From NCBI GenBank assembly GCA_023396065.1, contig JAEWXF010000008.1, positions 1-64,000 of the forward strand: DNA of 64,000 nt, in the 5' to 3' direction. Shown piece after piece: positions 25,333-34,017 of the stretch. The notes under the pieces were generated by a model, which saw only the letters and a program-made list of their open reading frames with translations, was not told where the DNA came from and ran no database searches. A program made the translations under genes and the position numbers. Source of the stretch: Methanobacteriota archaeon. Its GTDB lineage: Archaea > Halobacteriota > Methanomicrobia > Methanomicrobiales > Methanocorpusculaceae. The stretch's first letter is position 1; the number at the start of each line of letters is the position of its first letter.

Positions 25333-26349
25333 ATGCATCCTGATACAAAGTACCGCCTTTCTCTTTGTGCCAATATCGTTCTGATTGCGGGTATCTGCTG
25401 TACAGTACTGATTCTGGCTTCTGATACAGACCGTTACCCGCCGGTATCCACTGGTCCGTATCCTGAGGCTGAAGAGTACCGGGCATATGCAAATTCGGTG
25501 TATAACGGACTTTCGATGAGTTACTCTGAGTATCTGGCGAAAAAATATCCGGATTCCCTCCCTTTTCCTGGATTTTCCTACTTTGTTACGGTACATCCTG
25601 TTTCGTCCGAAAAAATTCGTGCCGCAGAGGCGGGACAGTTTGTCCGGATAACCGATGAGGATTTTCTCAGGCATCCGGGACTCGGAAAACTCCTTTTCGC
25701 AGATACACCCTTTTCCTCTGTACGACTCACGCAGAAAGAGTATACTGATCTTCGGGAGTACTTTGCCGGTAATGTACTTCTTTTGTGGAACGGTACGCTG
25801 TATCAGCTGTTTTCCGTGTCGGACAGTATGATTGGTGCTGTTCTTGGGATGGGTCTGTTTCTTTTTGCCTGTACCCGGCGGACTATTTCTGAGGATCCTG
25901 CATCCCGACCGATGCAGATTCTTTTCCGTATCCGGGAGTATCCCGGATGTTCTATGAAGGATATTATTGGAAAAACCGGTTTTTCCCGGGGTTCTGTTAC
26001 CTACAATCTGTACCGGCTTGAACGGGCAAAAAAGATCCGGTCGGAAACCCGTCGTGGTATGGTTCACTATTATACGGTATCCGGTCAGGCAGATACGACC
26101 AGTGAGCTTCTTGCTGATATTCTTGCGAAGGAAAAATCTGCAAAATTTTTTTGTATGATCCTTTCCTGCCCGGGAATTATTCAGAAAGACTTGGCGGCAG
26201 CGGTTGATCTCCCGGTTTCAACTGTCCAGTGGCATCTGACCCGGATGGTTCTGGATACTGCGGTTGCGGGCATCCGGGAAAAGAAAACGATTCATTATAC
26301 TGTTACCGAAGAGTTTGCCGTGCAGTACCGGAAACTTGTCAGTACCTGA
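25333..26349 (+). CDS. Membrane-tethered transcriptional regulator with extracytoplasmic sensor and two winged helices
   Basis: 338 aa from ATG 25333 (GGAG ten bases upstream, one base after the previous stop); the open frame begins earlier but inside the preceding gene. Layout: transmembrane segment (about 10-30), outer sensor domain (30-165), second transmembrane segment (about 168-190), then the DPASRPMQI junction found in three regulators of this window, and two winged helices (recognition helices near TGFSRGSVTYNLYRL and DLPVSTVQWHLTRM). It is a one-component system that should carry an outside signal to DNA. The ligand is unknown. Confidence 0.82.
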   Translation: MHPDTKYRLSLCANIVLIAGICCTVLILASDTDRYPPVSTGPYPEAEEYRAYANSVYNGLSMSYSEYLAKKYPDSLPFPGFSYFVTVHPVSSEKIRAAEAGQFVRITDEDFLRHPGLGKLLFADTPFSSVRLTQKEYTDLREYFAGNVLLLWNGTLYQLFSVSDSMIGAVLGMGLFLFACTRRTISEDPASRPMQILFRIREYPGCSMKDIIGKTGFSRGSVTYNLYRLERAKKIRSETRRGMVHYYTVSGQADTTSELLADILAKEKSAKFFCMILSCPGIIQKDLAAAVDLPVSTVQWHLTRMVLDTAVAGIREKKTIHYTVTEEFAVQYRKLVST

Positions 26350-26397
26350 AACCTTATTCCCTCACAGAGGCAATAGGCACACAAGGTGAAACCAACA

Positions 26398-27102
26398 ATG
26401 TGCGACGATAACGAATGTACCTGTCATGATGATTTCGATGACTGTGACTGCGGATGCGAGGATTTCTATCACGAGATGCCCCGTCTCGGCGAACCCGCCC
26501 CGGAGTTTATTGCAGAGACTACCCACGGTGAGATAAAACTCTCCGACTATCGGGACAAGAAGTGGGTTGTGTTGTTCTCTCACCCGGCAGACTTTACCCC
26601 GGTCTGTACTACGGAGTTCATGGCCTTTTCCAAAGCGTACCCTGAGTTTGAGAAGAGAAATGTTGCGCTGATCGGTCTTTCGGTTGACAGTCTTTCCTCT
26701 CATCTTGCCTGGGTCCGGGATATCAAGGAGAAGATGGGTGTTCACGTGCCGTTCCCGGTTATCGCGGATCTGGATACCAGTGTTGCGTCTCTCTACGGTA
26801 TGATTCAGCCGGCAATGAGTACGACGGTAGCCTGTCGTGCGGTGTTTTTCATCGATCCGAAAGGAATTCTTCGTGCGATGATCTATTATCCGCTGACGAC
26901 CGGCCGGTGTATTGCGGAGATTCTCCGGGTTATCGATGCCCTGCAGGTGACCGATACGCATCATGTGGCGACGCCGGCAAACTGGAAGCCGGGAGACAAG
27001 GTGATTGTTCCAGCCCCTACGACCCAGAAAGGGATGGAGGAACGCGAGAAGATTACCGGGCCGAATAAGTTGGCATGGTATCTTCTGATGAAGGACCTGT
27101 AG
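26398..27102 (+). CDS. Peroxiredoxin (Prx6/AhpC type) with Cys-Asp-rich N-terminal extension
   Basis: 234 aa from ATG 26398, preceded by GGTGA; a GTG at 26386 is part of that ribosome site. The peroxidatic cysteine is Cys70 in HPADFTPVCTTE, with a conserved C-terminal arm (ATPANWKPGDKVIVP) as in archaeal Prx6-like enzymes. It reduces peroxides in the cytosol. The unusual part is residues 1-25: six cysteines (2, 7, 9, 16, 18, 20) amid Asp, Glu and His, with CxC and CxCxC spacing, which could bind a metal. Typical archaeal members begin near the PRLGEPAPEF segment here. Confidence 0.93.
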   Translation: MCDDNECTCHDDFDDCDCGCEDFYHEMPRLGEPAPEFIAETTHGEIKLSDYRDKKWVVLFSHPADFTPVCTTEFMAFSKAYPEFEKRNVALIGLSVDSLSSHLAWVRDIKEKMGVHVPFPVIADLDTSVASLYGMIQPAMSTTVACRAVFFIDPKGILRAMIYYPLTTGRCIAEILRVIDALQVTDTHHVATPANWKPGDKVIVPAPTTQKGMEEREKITGPNKLAWYLLMKDL

Positions 27103-27125
27103 GTCCTTTCCCGAATCTTTTTCCC
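27091..27125 (+). terminator. Peroxiredoxin terminator
   Basis: Eight-base arms AAGGACCT (27091-27098) and AGGTCCTT (27101-27108) include the stop codon, and a T-rich run follows (27118-27126). Confidence 0.65.
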
Positions 27126-27147
27126 TTTTGCGACCGAGGTAGTATCT

Positions 27148-27336
27148 ATGGTTGAAATAATGACAACCGAGACGGCGTATGCGATTCTCGGTGTGCCGGT
27201 CGGTTCGGATTTCTCAACGACCTCCAGGGCGTTCCGTGATCTTCGCGATAAGTATGATCCTGCCGTGAATCCCTACCGCAGAAAAGAGTTCGCTGAGGTT
27301 ATTGCTGCGTTTGAGTTTTTGCAGCGGCAGTTTTAA
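27148..27336 (+). CDS. Small J-domain-like protein lacking HPD
   Basis: 62 aa. AYAILGVPVGSDFSTTSRAFRDLRDKYDPAVNP follows the J-domain pattern (helix I, helix II, loop), and a helix III-like end AEVIAAFEFLQRQF is present. The HPD tripeptide that activates Hsp70 is replaced by a YDP-containing loop, so normal DnaK stimulation is unlikely. It may be a degenerate J protein or an adaptor. ATG 27148 and ATG 27160 are both possible starts. A strong terminator follows. Confidence 0.65.
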   Translation: MVEIMTTETAYAILGVPVGSDFSTTSRAFRDLRDKYDPAVNPYRRKEFAEVIAAFEFLQRQF

Positions 27337-27339
27337 TCA

Positions 27340-27368
27340 GGGGAATTTTTCCCCTCACCTTCTGGTGA
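27340..27368 (+). terminator. Double hairpin terminator
   Basis: GGGGAA (27340-27345) pairs with TTCCCC (27349-27354), and TCACC (27355-27359) pairs with GGTGA (27364-27368) immediately after. It follows the stop of the J-like gene by three bases. Confidence 0.6.
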
Positions 27369-27435
27369 GTATCTTTCGTTTTGGTTCGTATTTTCCTTAT
27401 CTGCTGAACCGTCCCATATATTCTGAGGATAATAT

Positions 27436-27993
27436 ATGAGTAAGAAAATTCTGATTTTGAACGGCAGTCCCCGTCCGAAAGGAAACACGGCTGTTTTGAT
27501 TGATTCGTTTGTGTGCGGCGCAGAGTCTGCGGGACATGCGGTTATTCGGTTTGATCTGCAGACGATGGATATCCATCCGTGTCTCGGCTGTCTTGCCGGC
27601 GGAAAGGATCCAAAAAGTCCGTGTGTCCAGAAAGATGCAATGGATCTGATCTATCCGGTGTACCGTGAGGCGGATATTGTGGTGTTTGCGTCCCCGATGT
27701 ACTATTGGAGCGTGACGGCGCAGCTGAAGATGGTGCTTGACCGGCTGTTTGCCGTGACGGAGAGTGATCCGGATTATCATACGCCGCAGAAAGAATGCAT
27801 CCTTTTGATGCCGGCGGAGGAGGATTCCGAGGAGAATTTTGCACCGGTGGTGAGTTACTATCAGAGTCTTCTGAAGAATCTCGGGTGGAAAAACAGAGGG
27901 ATGGTGCTTGCGGGCGGCGTGATGCAGGTCGGTGATATTTCCGGCCGGCCGGTTCTCACGGTTGCCGAGGAGCTTGGGAGGTCGATTGTCTGA
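27436..27993 (+). CDS. NADPH-dependent FMN reductase / iron-sulfur flavoprotein family
   Basis: 185 aa. FMN loop NGSPRPKGNTA (residues 9-19) and the second contact SPMYYWSVTAQLKMVLDR are typical. Cysteines 49, 52 and 63 (CLGCLAGGKDPKSPC) occupy the cluster-binding region of Isf, with one ligand fewer than the four of true Isf. It should be a cytosolic flavin-dependent electron carrier or reductase, perhaps in oxidative stress given the peroxiredoxin upstream. It is better conserved than the related gene at 967-1572. Confidence 0.85.
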   Translation: MSKKILILNGSPRPKGNTAVLIDSFVCGAESAGHAVIRFDLQTMDIHPCLGCLAGGKDPKSPCVQKDAMDLIYPVYREADIVVFASPMYYWSVTAQLKMVLDRLFAVTESDPDYHTPQKECILLMPAEEDSEENFAPVVSYYQSLLKNLGWKNRGMVLAGGVMQVGDISGRPVLTVAEELGRSIV

Positions 27994-28115
27994 CGGTTTT
28001 GCTGATGAACGGTATGGCGTGAACTGTTCCTCTCTTTTTTTCTGCATTGCCAGAAAATGTCCAATATCTTTATATGGGTTCATCCGGAATACACCTGTAC
28101 AGCTGGGTCGTTTCT

Positions 28116-29065
28116 ATGAATAAAGTTCACAAAAATCTTTCGTTGCTGCTGTTCTGTGTCGTTACCCTCATCTGTCTGGTTTCGACCGCCTCCGCCGCAC
28201 CGGATGATCTCTCCTCTTCAGAAAAGAGTATGTGAACCTCTGTCCTCTGTCCGGTGAAAGTTTTCCCAATCCCTCTTTATTGGAGAAATATCATCAGAAT
28301 GATAAAAAATATAAAATATTCGTGACTGATGATATCGGGAACCTGATACCAAACTGGAGAATGGTTGAAACCTTTTCGCGGGATCCTTCGCTGAGTGAGT
28401 TTCTCCTCTCTCTTGATCACACGGGTATGAACCGGGATTCTGTCAGGTCAGACGATCAGGCAGCTGAAACGGTCTCTCATCTTGGCCGCGATACTGCAAA
28501 ACTTGAAAATCTCACCGGTGATGTGAAAAATTATCTGCTGACTGATTTTTGTTACTGTTGTCAAAATGGCTCGGAGATCGTGGTGAACATGACGGTGGGT
28601 GAGTTGTTTGAGTCTATGGAAACGGCATTTCGTGTTACCGGTCCGAGTGGTTCCGGATATCTGAATGTATTTGTACGACATAGTGCAATTGATGATGCAG
28701 GGAACTTCTATCGGGTATGTGATCTTATCAACATATGTCATTATTTGCAAAAAATTGCATCCCAAAACGGATATGACGGTTTTGGCGTGCTGCCTGTGCA
28801 GTTTATGGACATAGATGAAGATTTTGCAACAGTTACTACAGCTCCTGTTGAGGAGAGACCCCTGTTCCGTGGTATGGAAGACGAGTCGCAACGGCCACTC
28901 TGGGGTGACCTTCAGATCCGTACTGCAGGGTATGGTCATTTGTATAATCTGACCTCCGGATTTTTGGCAAAATGTACCCGGAATCAGCAGCATGGCATTG
29001 GAATCCGTGGCCACCTGAACTTTGCCGGATGGGATGTGTCGCAGCCGGCTGTGTCTTCAGCATAG
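28116..29065 (+). pseudogene. Secreted protein gene with an apparent frameshift
   Basis: Frame one gives a clean signal peptide from ATG 28116 (KVHKNLSLLLFCVVTLICLV...ASAAP) and stops at 28233-28235. A second frame opens at the same place (GTG 28232) and runs to 29065 with about 277 codons, no signal peptide of its own and no ribosome site. Joining the frames gives a secreted protein of about 315 residues, which suggests a one-base insertion or deletion near 28200-28232. The long frame has no family I recognise; segments such as FSRDPSLSEFLLSLD and FYRVCDLINICHYLQKI look like ordinary protein. It could also be a sequencing error. Confidence 0.55.
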
Positions 29066-29218
29066 TGTCCGGGAACTGTGACGCCCGCGTTGTCTGGATG
29101 GTGCGGCGGCATATGTGGTTCTTCCGGAGATGTCCGCCCTGTTTTCTGTTGGGATATCTGTGACCGAATCGGGTAGTCGGGAGCTTTTTCATAACTGAGC
29201 ACCTGCCGGTCCCTGTCC

Positions 29219-29914
29219 CTAAACTACGCTGAAGCCGGTATAATAGTAGGACCGGTTCCAGACAAACGGCTGGCCATTATACCAGTAATACGGTTGTAAT
29301 TTCTCAATTTCCGGTTCAAAGACGCGGACGTGAACTCCGTTGCCCGTGAGATTTCCCAGATTGCACAACAGGATCTCATACAGTACCGGAATTTCCCGGA
29401 CTTCTTCCATGCTGAGGGTATGGGCATACGGATATAATGACTGGTTTCCCTCGGGAAGCGGGAGAATGGACAGCATCTGTTCCTCTTGTGACCCCAGAAT
29501 CTGATAGGCATAGTCTCGATTCTGTCGAAGAAGATACTCGGCAAACGTCACCTGCGGCTGGTCCCGCAGGTATGTTTCGTAGGATACCGTATATCGCAGG
29601 GGAAGATACGCCGCAAATGATCCTTCAGGCGTTTTTTCAAGATAGTCAAGATAGATCTGGTGTTCAGCGAGGCGTTCGCTTCGCTCGGTGTGATCGATGT
29701 GATCTTTTTCGGCAGTTTCAAAAAAATATGCCGCAAAATTTTCCGGCGTGTCGTTGTGACGGTACAACGTATAATAGTCAGGCATTGCCTCCGGTGTTTC
29801 ATACAGAGTTGGGGCGGGTTCCGGAACTGCCGGCTGATTCTCAGACTGGATACATCCGGAACCCGAGATCAGAATTCCTGTTATCAGAATGACAGCCCAG
29901 AATACTTTCTGCAT
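29219..29914 (-). CDS. Secreted lipoprotein related to the sensor domains at 24.8-26.3 kb
   Basis: 231 aa. The lipoprotein signal ends ISGSGC (lipobox). The C-terminal 110 residues follow the order of the sensor domain in the proteins at 24813 and 25333: TFAEYLLRQNRD (compare MSYSEYLAKKYP), TLSMEEVREIPVLYEILL, and the aromatic end FVWNRSYYYTGF (compare VVWHNTTYRLWEL). Similarity is weak, so this is an inference from motif order. GGTAAG upstream of ATG 29914 supports the start. It may be another ligand-binding partner of the membrane-tethered regulators. Confidence 0.6.
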   Translation of the reverse strand: MQKVFWAVILITGILISGSGCIQSENQPAVPEPAPTLYETPEAMPDYYTLYRHNDTPENFAAYFFETAEKDHIDHTERSERLAEHQIYLDYLEKTPEGSFAAYLPLRYTVSYETYLRDQPQVTFAEYLLRQNRDYAYQILGSQEEQMLSILPLPEGNQSLYPYAHTLSMEEVREIPVLYEILLCNLGNLTGNGVHVRVFEPEIEKLQPYYWYNGQPFVWNRSYYYTGFSVV

Positions 29915-30313
29915 AGTTGCTTACCATTGGCCGGTACTGACGAATTACTTTTGCATTGTCTGAATGGATGCCGCCTTACCAGTACTCTGAATTGTATTTT
30001 TCTTGATTTTCAAATAGTTCGTTTTGCTATGATCTTGTGTCTGTTTCTTTATCGAAATTCTAGAGTGTGCTCACAGTCTTTATTTTGATTCCCCTATTAT
30101 GGAGGGTGTATCTCTTAGAGTGGAAACGCACCCACTCTTATTAAAAGAAATTATTTAATTTAATTTTTATATAAAATTTTAATTTTTGTGAAATAATACA
30201 TTTAAGCTGTCTTTTTTAATGGGGCACTATTTTTTAGAGTGAGTCGCATTTGTATGGGTCTGCTAGTAAATGCTCACACAATTAATATATTACGCAGTTC
30301 AACATTGCGCACC
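29915..30313. other. AT-rich intergenic promoter region
   Basis: No gene is supported. It contains a hairpin with arms AGAGTGG and CCACTCT (about 30117-30138), a strongly AT-rich stretch (30139-30230), and a TTAATATATTA TATA box (30282-30292) placed about 25 bp before ATG 30314. The next transcript is therefore likely leaderless. Confidence 0.5.
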
Positions 30314-30775
30314 ATGAAAAAATGGGCATATGCAATTTTTGGAGCATTTCTCTTGATGGTGCTCTGTGCCATCCCTGTTGCGGCAGGTGAAGAAACAAAC
30401 GGCCTCGACTATCAGATAACACCATGGTTTGAGGGAATTTCTTTAGACACCCGTTCTTCGGAATCGTCATCTGTGGGTCAGGATGGTGTGGAAAGGTTTG
30501 ATTATTATGCCACTTCAGGATCTAAAGAACTTGATGTCAAAGTATCTTGGAGTCTGCCTCCAAAGTACAACTCTCTGACATTAAAAATTTTCACCCCGTC
30601 CGGTCTTCTTGCTGGAGAATTCACAGATACGTATGAATCACCCGTCAGAAATGGGATCATTCCAGTAAAAATTACGTCCTCAACACCGATTGAAAGCGGT
30701 TACTGGAAGTTTGAAGTGGTTGGAACAGATGTCTCCGGTTCCCAGACATTCACCATAATTGTGAATAGCCGCTAA
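30314..30775 (+). CDS. Secreted beta-sandwich protein paired with a membrane-tethered regulator
   Basis: 153 aa from ATG 30314; the frame is open upstream, but the TATA box position and the signal peptide (KKWAYAIFGAFLLMVLCAIPVAAG) fix this start. The mature part is one beta-rich domain with SKELDVKVSWSLPPKYNSLTLKIFTPSG and ESGYWKFEVVGTDVSG, like the domains at the C-termini of the proteins at 41258 and 44138 (LTIRLWWENP...LSITAYSPD, GEWWYCVQGV). As there, a membrane-tethered regulator gene follows, here after 11 bases. Confidence 0.72.
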   Translation: MKKWAYAIFGAFLLMVLCAIPVAAGEETNGLDYQITPWFEGISLDTRSSESSSVGQDGVERFDYYATSGSKELDVKVSWSLPPKYNSLTLKIFTPSGLLAGEFTDTYESPVRNGIIPVKITSSTPIESGYWKFEVVGTDVSGSQTFTIIVNSR

Positions 30776-30786
30776 TATGTTCTAGA

Positions 30787-31599
30787 ATGTCTATACTCAG
30801 AGTAGTGTTCATTGTTTCCCTTCTGCTCATCTGCGTAGGTACCGGACCTGCTGCCGCTGCTCAGGAGGGTGTCGTACACTTTCCGATCTCCGGCATTACG
30901 GTCTCTCCCGGGGACCCTGATCTCGTCTCCGACGAGAATTGCAGTCCTCTTATCAAGGTAACCGGCTTCGATTTCTCCGCTCCCGCCTTTGTCTCCCTCT
31001 TTCTGAATCTCTTCAATCTCCATGACCTGCCGGTCTGGGTAGCCGAGGCCATCCCTCTCTTCATTGCCTTGGTCACGGGAGGGGCTGTTGCCCTCTCCGT
31101 TCGCAGTGAACTCTCCGATGACCCGGCCTCCCGGCCGATGCAGATTCTCGCCGCAGTCCGCGACAATCCCGGCTGCCGGGAAGCCGACATCATCAAAGCC
31201 ACCGGCTTTTCCCGAGGCTCGGTCTCCTACAATCTGCGTCGGCTGCACCGCGAGAGAAAAATCCGGATCTTCTCCGGAAAGCCTGTCCGGTACTACCCTG
31301 CCGGCATGAGTCCGTCCCCGCAGGATGACCCCGGCTGGGACCTTCTCGAACACGAACGGCCGCGGGAAATATTTCTGGCGATCCTTGCCAGTCCCGGCAT
31401 CTCGCAGACACAGATCAGCGAACGTACCGGCATCCCGGTAACCACACTCAGGTGGCATCTCTCCCGGCTGCAGAAGTACCAGGTAATCACCCTCGCAAAA
31501 ACCCGGAACCGTACCTCCTACACCGTTGCTGCCTCCTTTTCCCGCGAGAGTCAGTCAATCCCGGCAAGCACTGATTCTGCAGCTGAACCTTCTACCTGA
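30787..31599 (+). CDS. Membrane-tethered transcriptional regulator with two winged helices
   Basis: 270 aa. Signal-like N-terminal helix (1-24), a short outer segment of about 60 residues, a transmembrane helix (VAEAIPLFIALVTGGAVALSV), the shared DPASRPMQI junction, then two winged helices (TGFSRGSVSYNLRRL and TGIPVTTLRWHLSRL). Because its own outer part is short, the secreted beta-sandwich protein just upstream is the likely sensor partner. Confidence 0.82.
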   Translation: MSILRVVFIVSLLLICVGTGPAAAAQEGVVHFPISGITVSPGDPDLVSDENCSPLIKVTGFDFSAPAFVSLFLNLFNLHDLPVWVAEAIPLFIALVTGGAVALSVRSELSDDPASRPMQILAAVRDNPGCREADIIKATGFSRGSVSYNLRRLHRERKIRIFSGKPVRYYPAGMSPSPQDDPGWDLLEHERPREIFLAILASPGISQTQISERTGIPVTTLRWHLSRLQKYQVITLAKTRNRTSYTVAASFSRESQSIPASTDSAAEPST

Positions 31600-32125
31600 T
31601 GTCCTCCTCACTTCGTTTTTCCGGAACACCCTGAATTTGACATCCTGATCAAAATGGTTTCCGAACACCATTTTCGCCCGGAGGCATTTGACACTTACCA
31701 TGATGAAGCATGCTCGTGGATGCACCACGGGGAAAAATTAGCCTAGGGTCAACCTCAGGTTAGAAGAGGGGAAGCCGCTTGTTCTGCGAAAATACGGCGA
31801 ACGCGAGGTAGACGGCAATGAGTGCCGCCGCTCTTGAGACTGCTGGAACCGATACAGTAGTTCACTCCGGTAGATGATAAGCATGATGCCCGGGAGAATC
31901 CGTGACTCAGTATGCAGGCATTGCAAAGAGTCCGGGCACTATCCACTGAGATGAGCGGCCTGTCAGAAACTGACTGATGAACCTGAAAGCGGTACACTAC
32001 GATGCAATCCTCCGGGCCGGAGCCTGCGGAAATATATGAAAAACGTGTACACTCAACACAAAAATCATATGAAAAACGTGCAAGCACACCACCTATTAAA
32101 TACATAAAGCCGCAAACATACCTGC
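31600..32125. other. Intergenic region with gene remnant and leaderless promoter
   Basis: No complete gene is supported. It holds the remnant at 31760-31855, and near 32093 a TTAAATA box about 25-30 bp before ATG 32126. Short minus-strand frames here are in the wrong frame to match the intact relative at 33627-33806. Confidence 0.5.
31760..31855 (-). pseudogene. 3' remnant of a small membrane protein gene
   Basis: Read leftward, the last 22 codons encode AALIAVYLAFAVFSQNKRLP plus LF and a TAA stop. The intact gene at 33627-33806 ends AALIAIYLAFSVFSQDKRLP plus LF. Upstream of about 31855 the frame is closed by a stop codon and similarity ends. Remnant and intact copy flank the ATPase gene at 32126-33460 on either side in the same orientation. 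Confidence 0.65.
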
Positions 32126-33460
32126 ATGCAGCGCCTTCTCTATCCCCGCCTCCTGACATGGAAAAATTCGCCGGTACATCCTCCGCTCATCCTTCAGGGA
32201 GTACGCCAGTGTGGAAAAACATGGCTCCTCAAAAACTTCGGCGCCGCCGAATTTCAGGACACCGCCTACTTCAACTTTGAACAAACCGACCAGCTCGCCT
32301 CACTCTTTGAACACGACCTCGACCCCGTACGCATCATCACCGAACTCGGCCTCCTCCGTCAGAAAGTCATCATTCCCGGCACCACCCTCCTCATCCTCGA
32401 CGAAATACAAACATGCCCCCGGGCATTCACTGCACTCAAATACTTCGCCGAACAACTCCCCGCCCTCCACATAGCAGCAGCCGGCTCACTCCTCGGCGTT
32501 GCCATTGCCCGGATGAACAAAAACATATCCTTTCCCGTCGGAAAAGTCATCACTCTTACCCTCTACCCCTTAAACTTTGAAGAATACCTCCTGGCAAACG
32601 GCGATACCCTGCTGCACAGCCACATACAAACGCTGCCAGCCGGCCGGCAGCTCCCCTCCGCCATAACTCAGAGACTCGAAGAACTCTATCGCTGGTATCT
32701 TATTACTGGCGGCATGCCTGCCGTCGTAAACGCATGGATAGAATCCAAAAACATCGAAACAATAGAAACCTTGCAGGAAAACATCCTCTCAGACTATGAG
32801 CGAGATTTCATCAAATATGCCCCGGCCGGCGACTACCCAAAACTCACCCTCATCTGGAAAGGCCTCCCTCTCCAGCTTGCAAAAGACAATCAGAAATTTG
32901 TCTACTCACATATCCGGACCGGAGCACGCGCACGTGATCTGGAAGACGCTCTCTACTGGCTTCTCTCTGCCGGCCTCATCTACCAAATCGTAAAAACAGA
33001 ACAGCCAAACACTCCCCTGCTCACCAGCGCCGATCTGAGCAATTTTAAAATATATCTCGCCGACGTTGGTCTCCTTAGAAAAATGAGCGGCTTTCCCGCT
33101 TCAGCCATCAGTTCATCCGAAGAAAACACCGCATATATGCGTGGAATACTGGCAGAAAACTTCGTACTCACCGAACTCATCGCAAATCATATCGCAGCAG
33201 GCACAATATGTTTCTGGAAATCATCCAACACTGCTGAAGTGGACTACCTTATCCAGTACGATGCCGACATCATCCCCATCGAAGTGAAATCCGGAAAAAA
33301 CACGCGGTCAAAAAGCCTCCGGGAATACCGGAAAAGATACCATCCAAAACAAACCGTGAGAACAAGTATAACGCCAAAATCATCTCATATAGATGAATGG
33401 GGAGAAATACACGACATCCCGCTTTACCTACTTTGGAACCTGAAAAGATATCTGCACTGA
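32126..33460 (+). CDS. AAA_14/DUF4143 ATPase
   Basis: 444 aa. Walker A is GVRQCGKTWLL (residues 25-35) and Walker B is LLILDEIQ. The C-terminal DUF4143 region carries the nuclease-like core EVDYLIQYDADIIPIEVKSG (D...E-x-K). Proteins of this family occur patchily in archaea and bacteria and are often linked to mobile or defence contexts, but no function is proven. It starts without a ribosome site about 25-30 bp after a TATA box, so it is probably leaderless. Codon choice (C-ending, A-rich) differs somewhat from the neighbours, and it is bracketed by related gene copies, which suggests acquisition. Confidence 0.9.
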   Translation: MQRLLYPRLLTWKNSPVHPPLILQGVRQCGKTWLLKNFGAAEFQDTAYFNFEQTDQLASLFEHDLDPVRIITELGLLRQKVIIPGTTLLILDEIQTCPRAFTALKYFAEQLPALHIAAAGSLLGVAIARMNKNISFPVGKVITLTLYPLNFEEYLLANGDTLLHSHIQTLPAGRQLPSAITQRLEELYRWYLITGGMPAVVNAWIESKNIETIETLQENILSDYERDFIKYAPAGDYPKLTLIWKGLPLQLAKDNQKFVYSHIRTGARARDLEDALYWLLSAGLIYQIVKTEQPNTPLLTSADLSNFKIYLADVGLLRKMSGFPASAISSSEENTAYMRGILAENFVLTELIANHIAAGTICFWKSSNTAEVDYLIQYDADIIPIEVKSGKNTRSKSLREYRKRYHPKQTVRTSITPKSSHIDEWGEIHDIPLYLLWNLKRYLH

Positions 33461-33626
33461 AAAGACCGCAAAAAAATTTACATCCCTTTCTCCCCTCTTT
33501 TATTCTATTCTCATATCAAACGCCGATGAGGGGGAACCCACGCACAAAACGCATGAAAAAGTGGCCATATAATACCATTCCACGACCAAAATATTTCGTT
33601 CAGGAAACTTTTTCATAAGAAAAAAG

Positions 33627-33806
33627 TTAGAAGAGCGGTAACCGCTTGTCTTGCGAAAACACGGAGAATGCGAGGTATATTGCAATCAGTGCCGCCATCA
33701 GATTCACCACTCCGGAGATCTCCGCAACAGCGATAATTGAGATCACTCCAAAGATCACAATTCCGCAAATGTTTCGGACCCATCCGGTCAGTTTGCCTCC
33801 GTTCAT
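33627..33806 (-). CDS. Small two-helix membrane protein
   Basis: 59 aa from ATG 33806; a TTG two codons upstream is less likely. Two hydrophobic stretches (NICGIVIFGVISIIAVAEI and VVNLMAALIAIYLAFSVF) are followed by a basic end DKRLPLF. No family is recognised. A degraded copy of its 3' end is at 31760-31855, on the far side of the DUF4143 gene. Confidence 0.6.
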   Translation of the reverse strand: MNGGKLTGWVRNICGIVIFGVISIIAVAEISGVVNLMAALIAIYLAFSVFSQDKRLPLF

Positions 33807-34017
33807 ATCCAACAGTTTTGTCTTTCCAAGGAAATATCCTGACTACGCTGCAAGACCCAGATTTATAATCAGAAAATACCCAATACTTGCAAAATCCATA
33901 TATATCGAATAATCTATTCTCCGGAGTTCCCTAATATAGGTTGCGGGGAACTTCGGTACGGATAGTCCGGAGAATGCCGTCTTTCTGAGAAGGGTTCCCG
34001 GAATTGTTCCATTCGTC

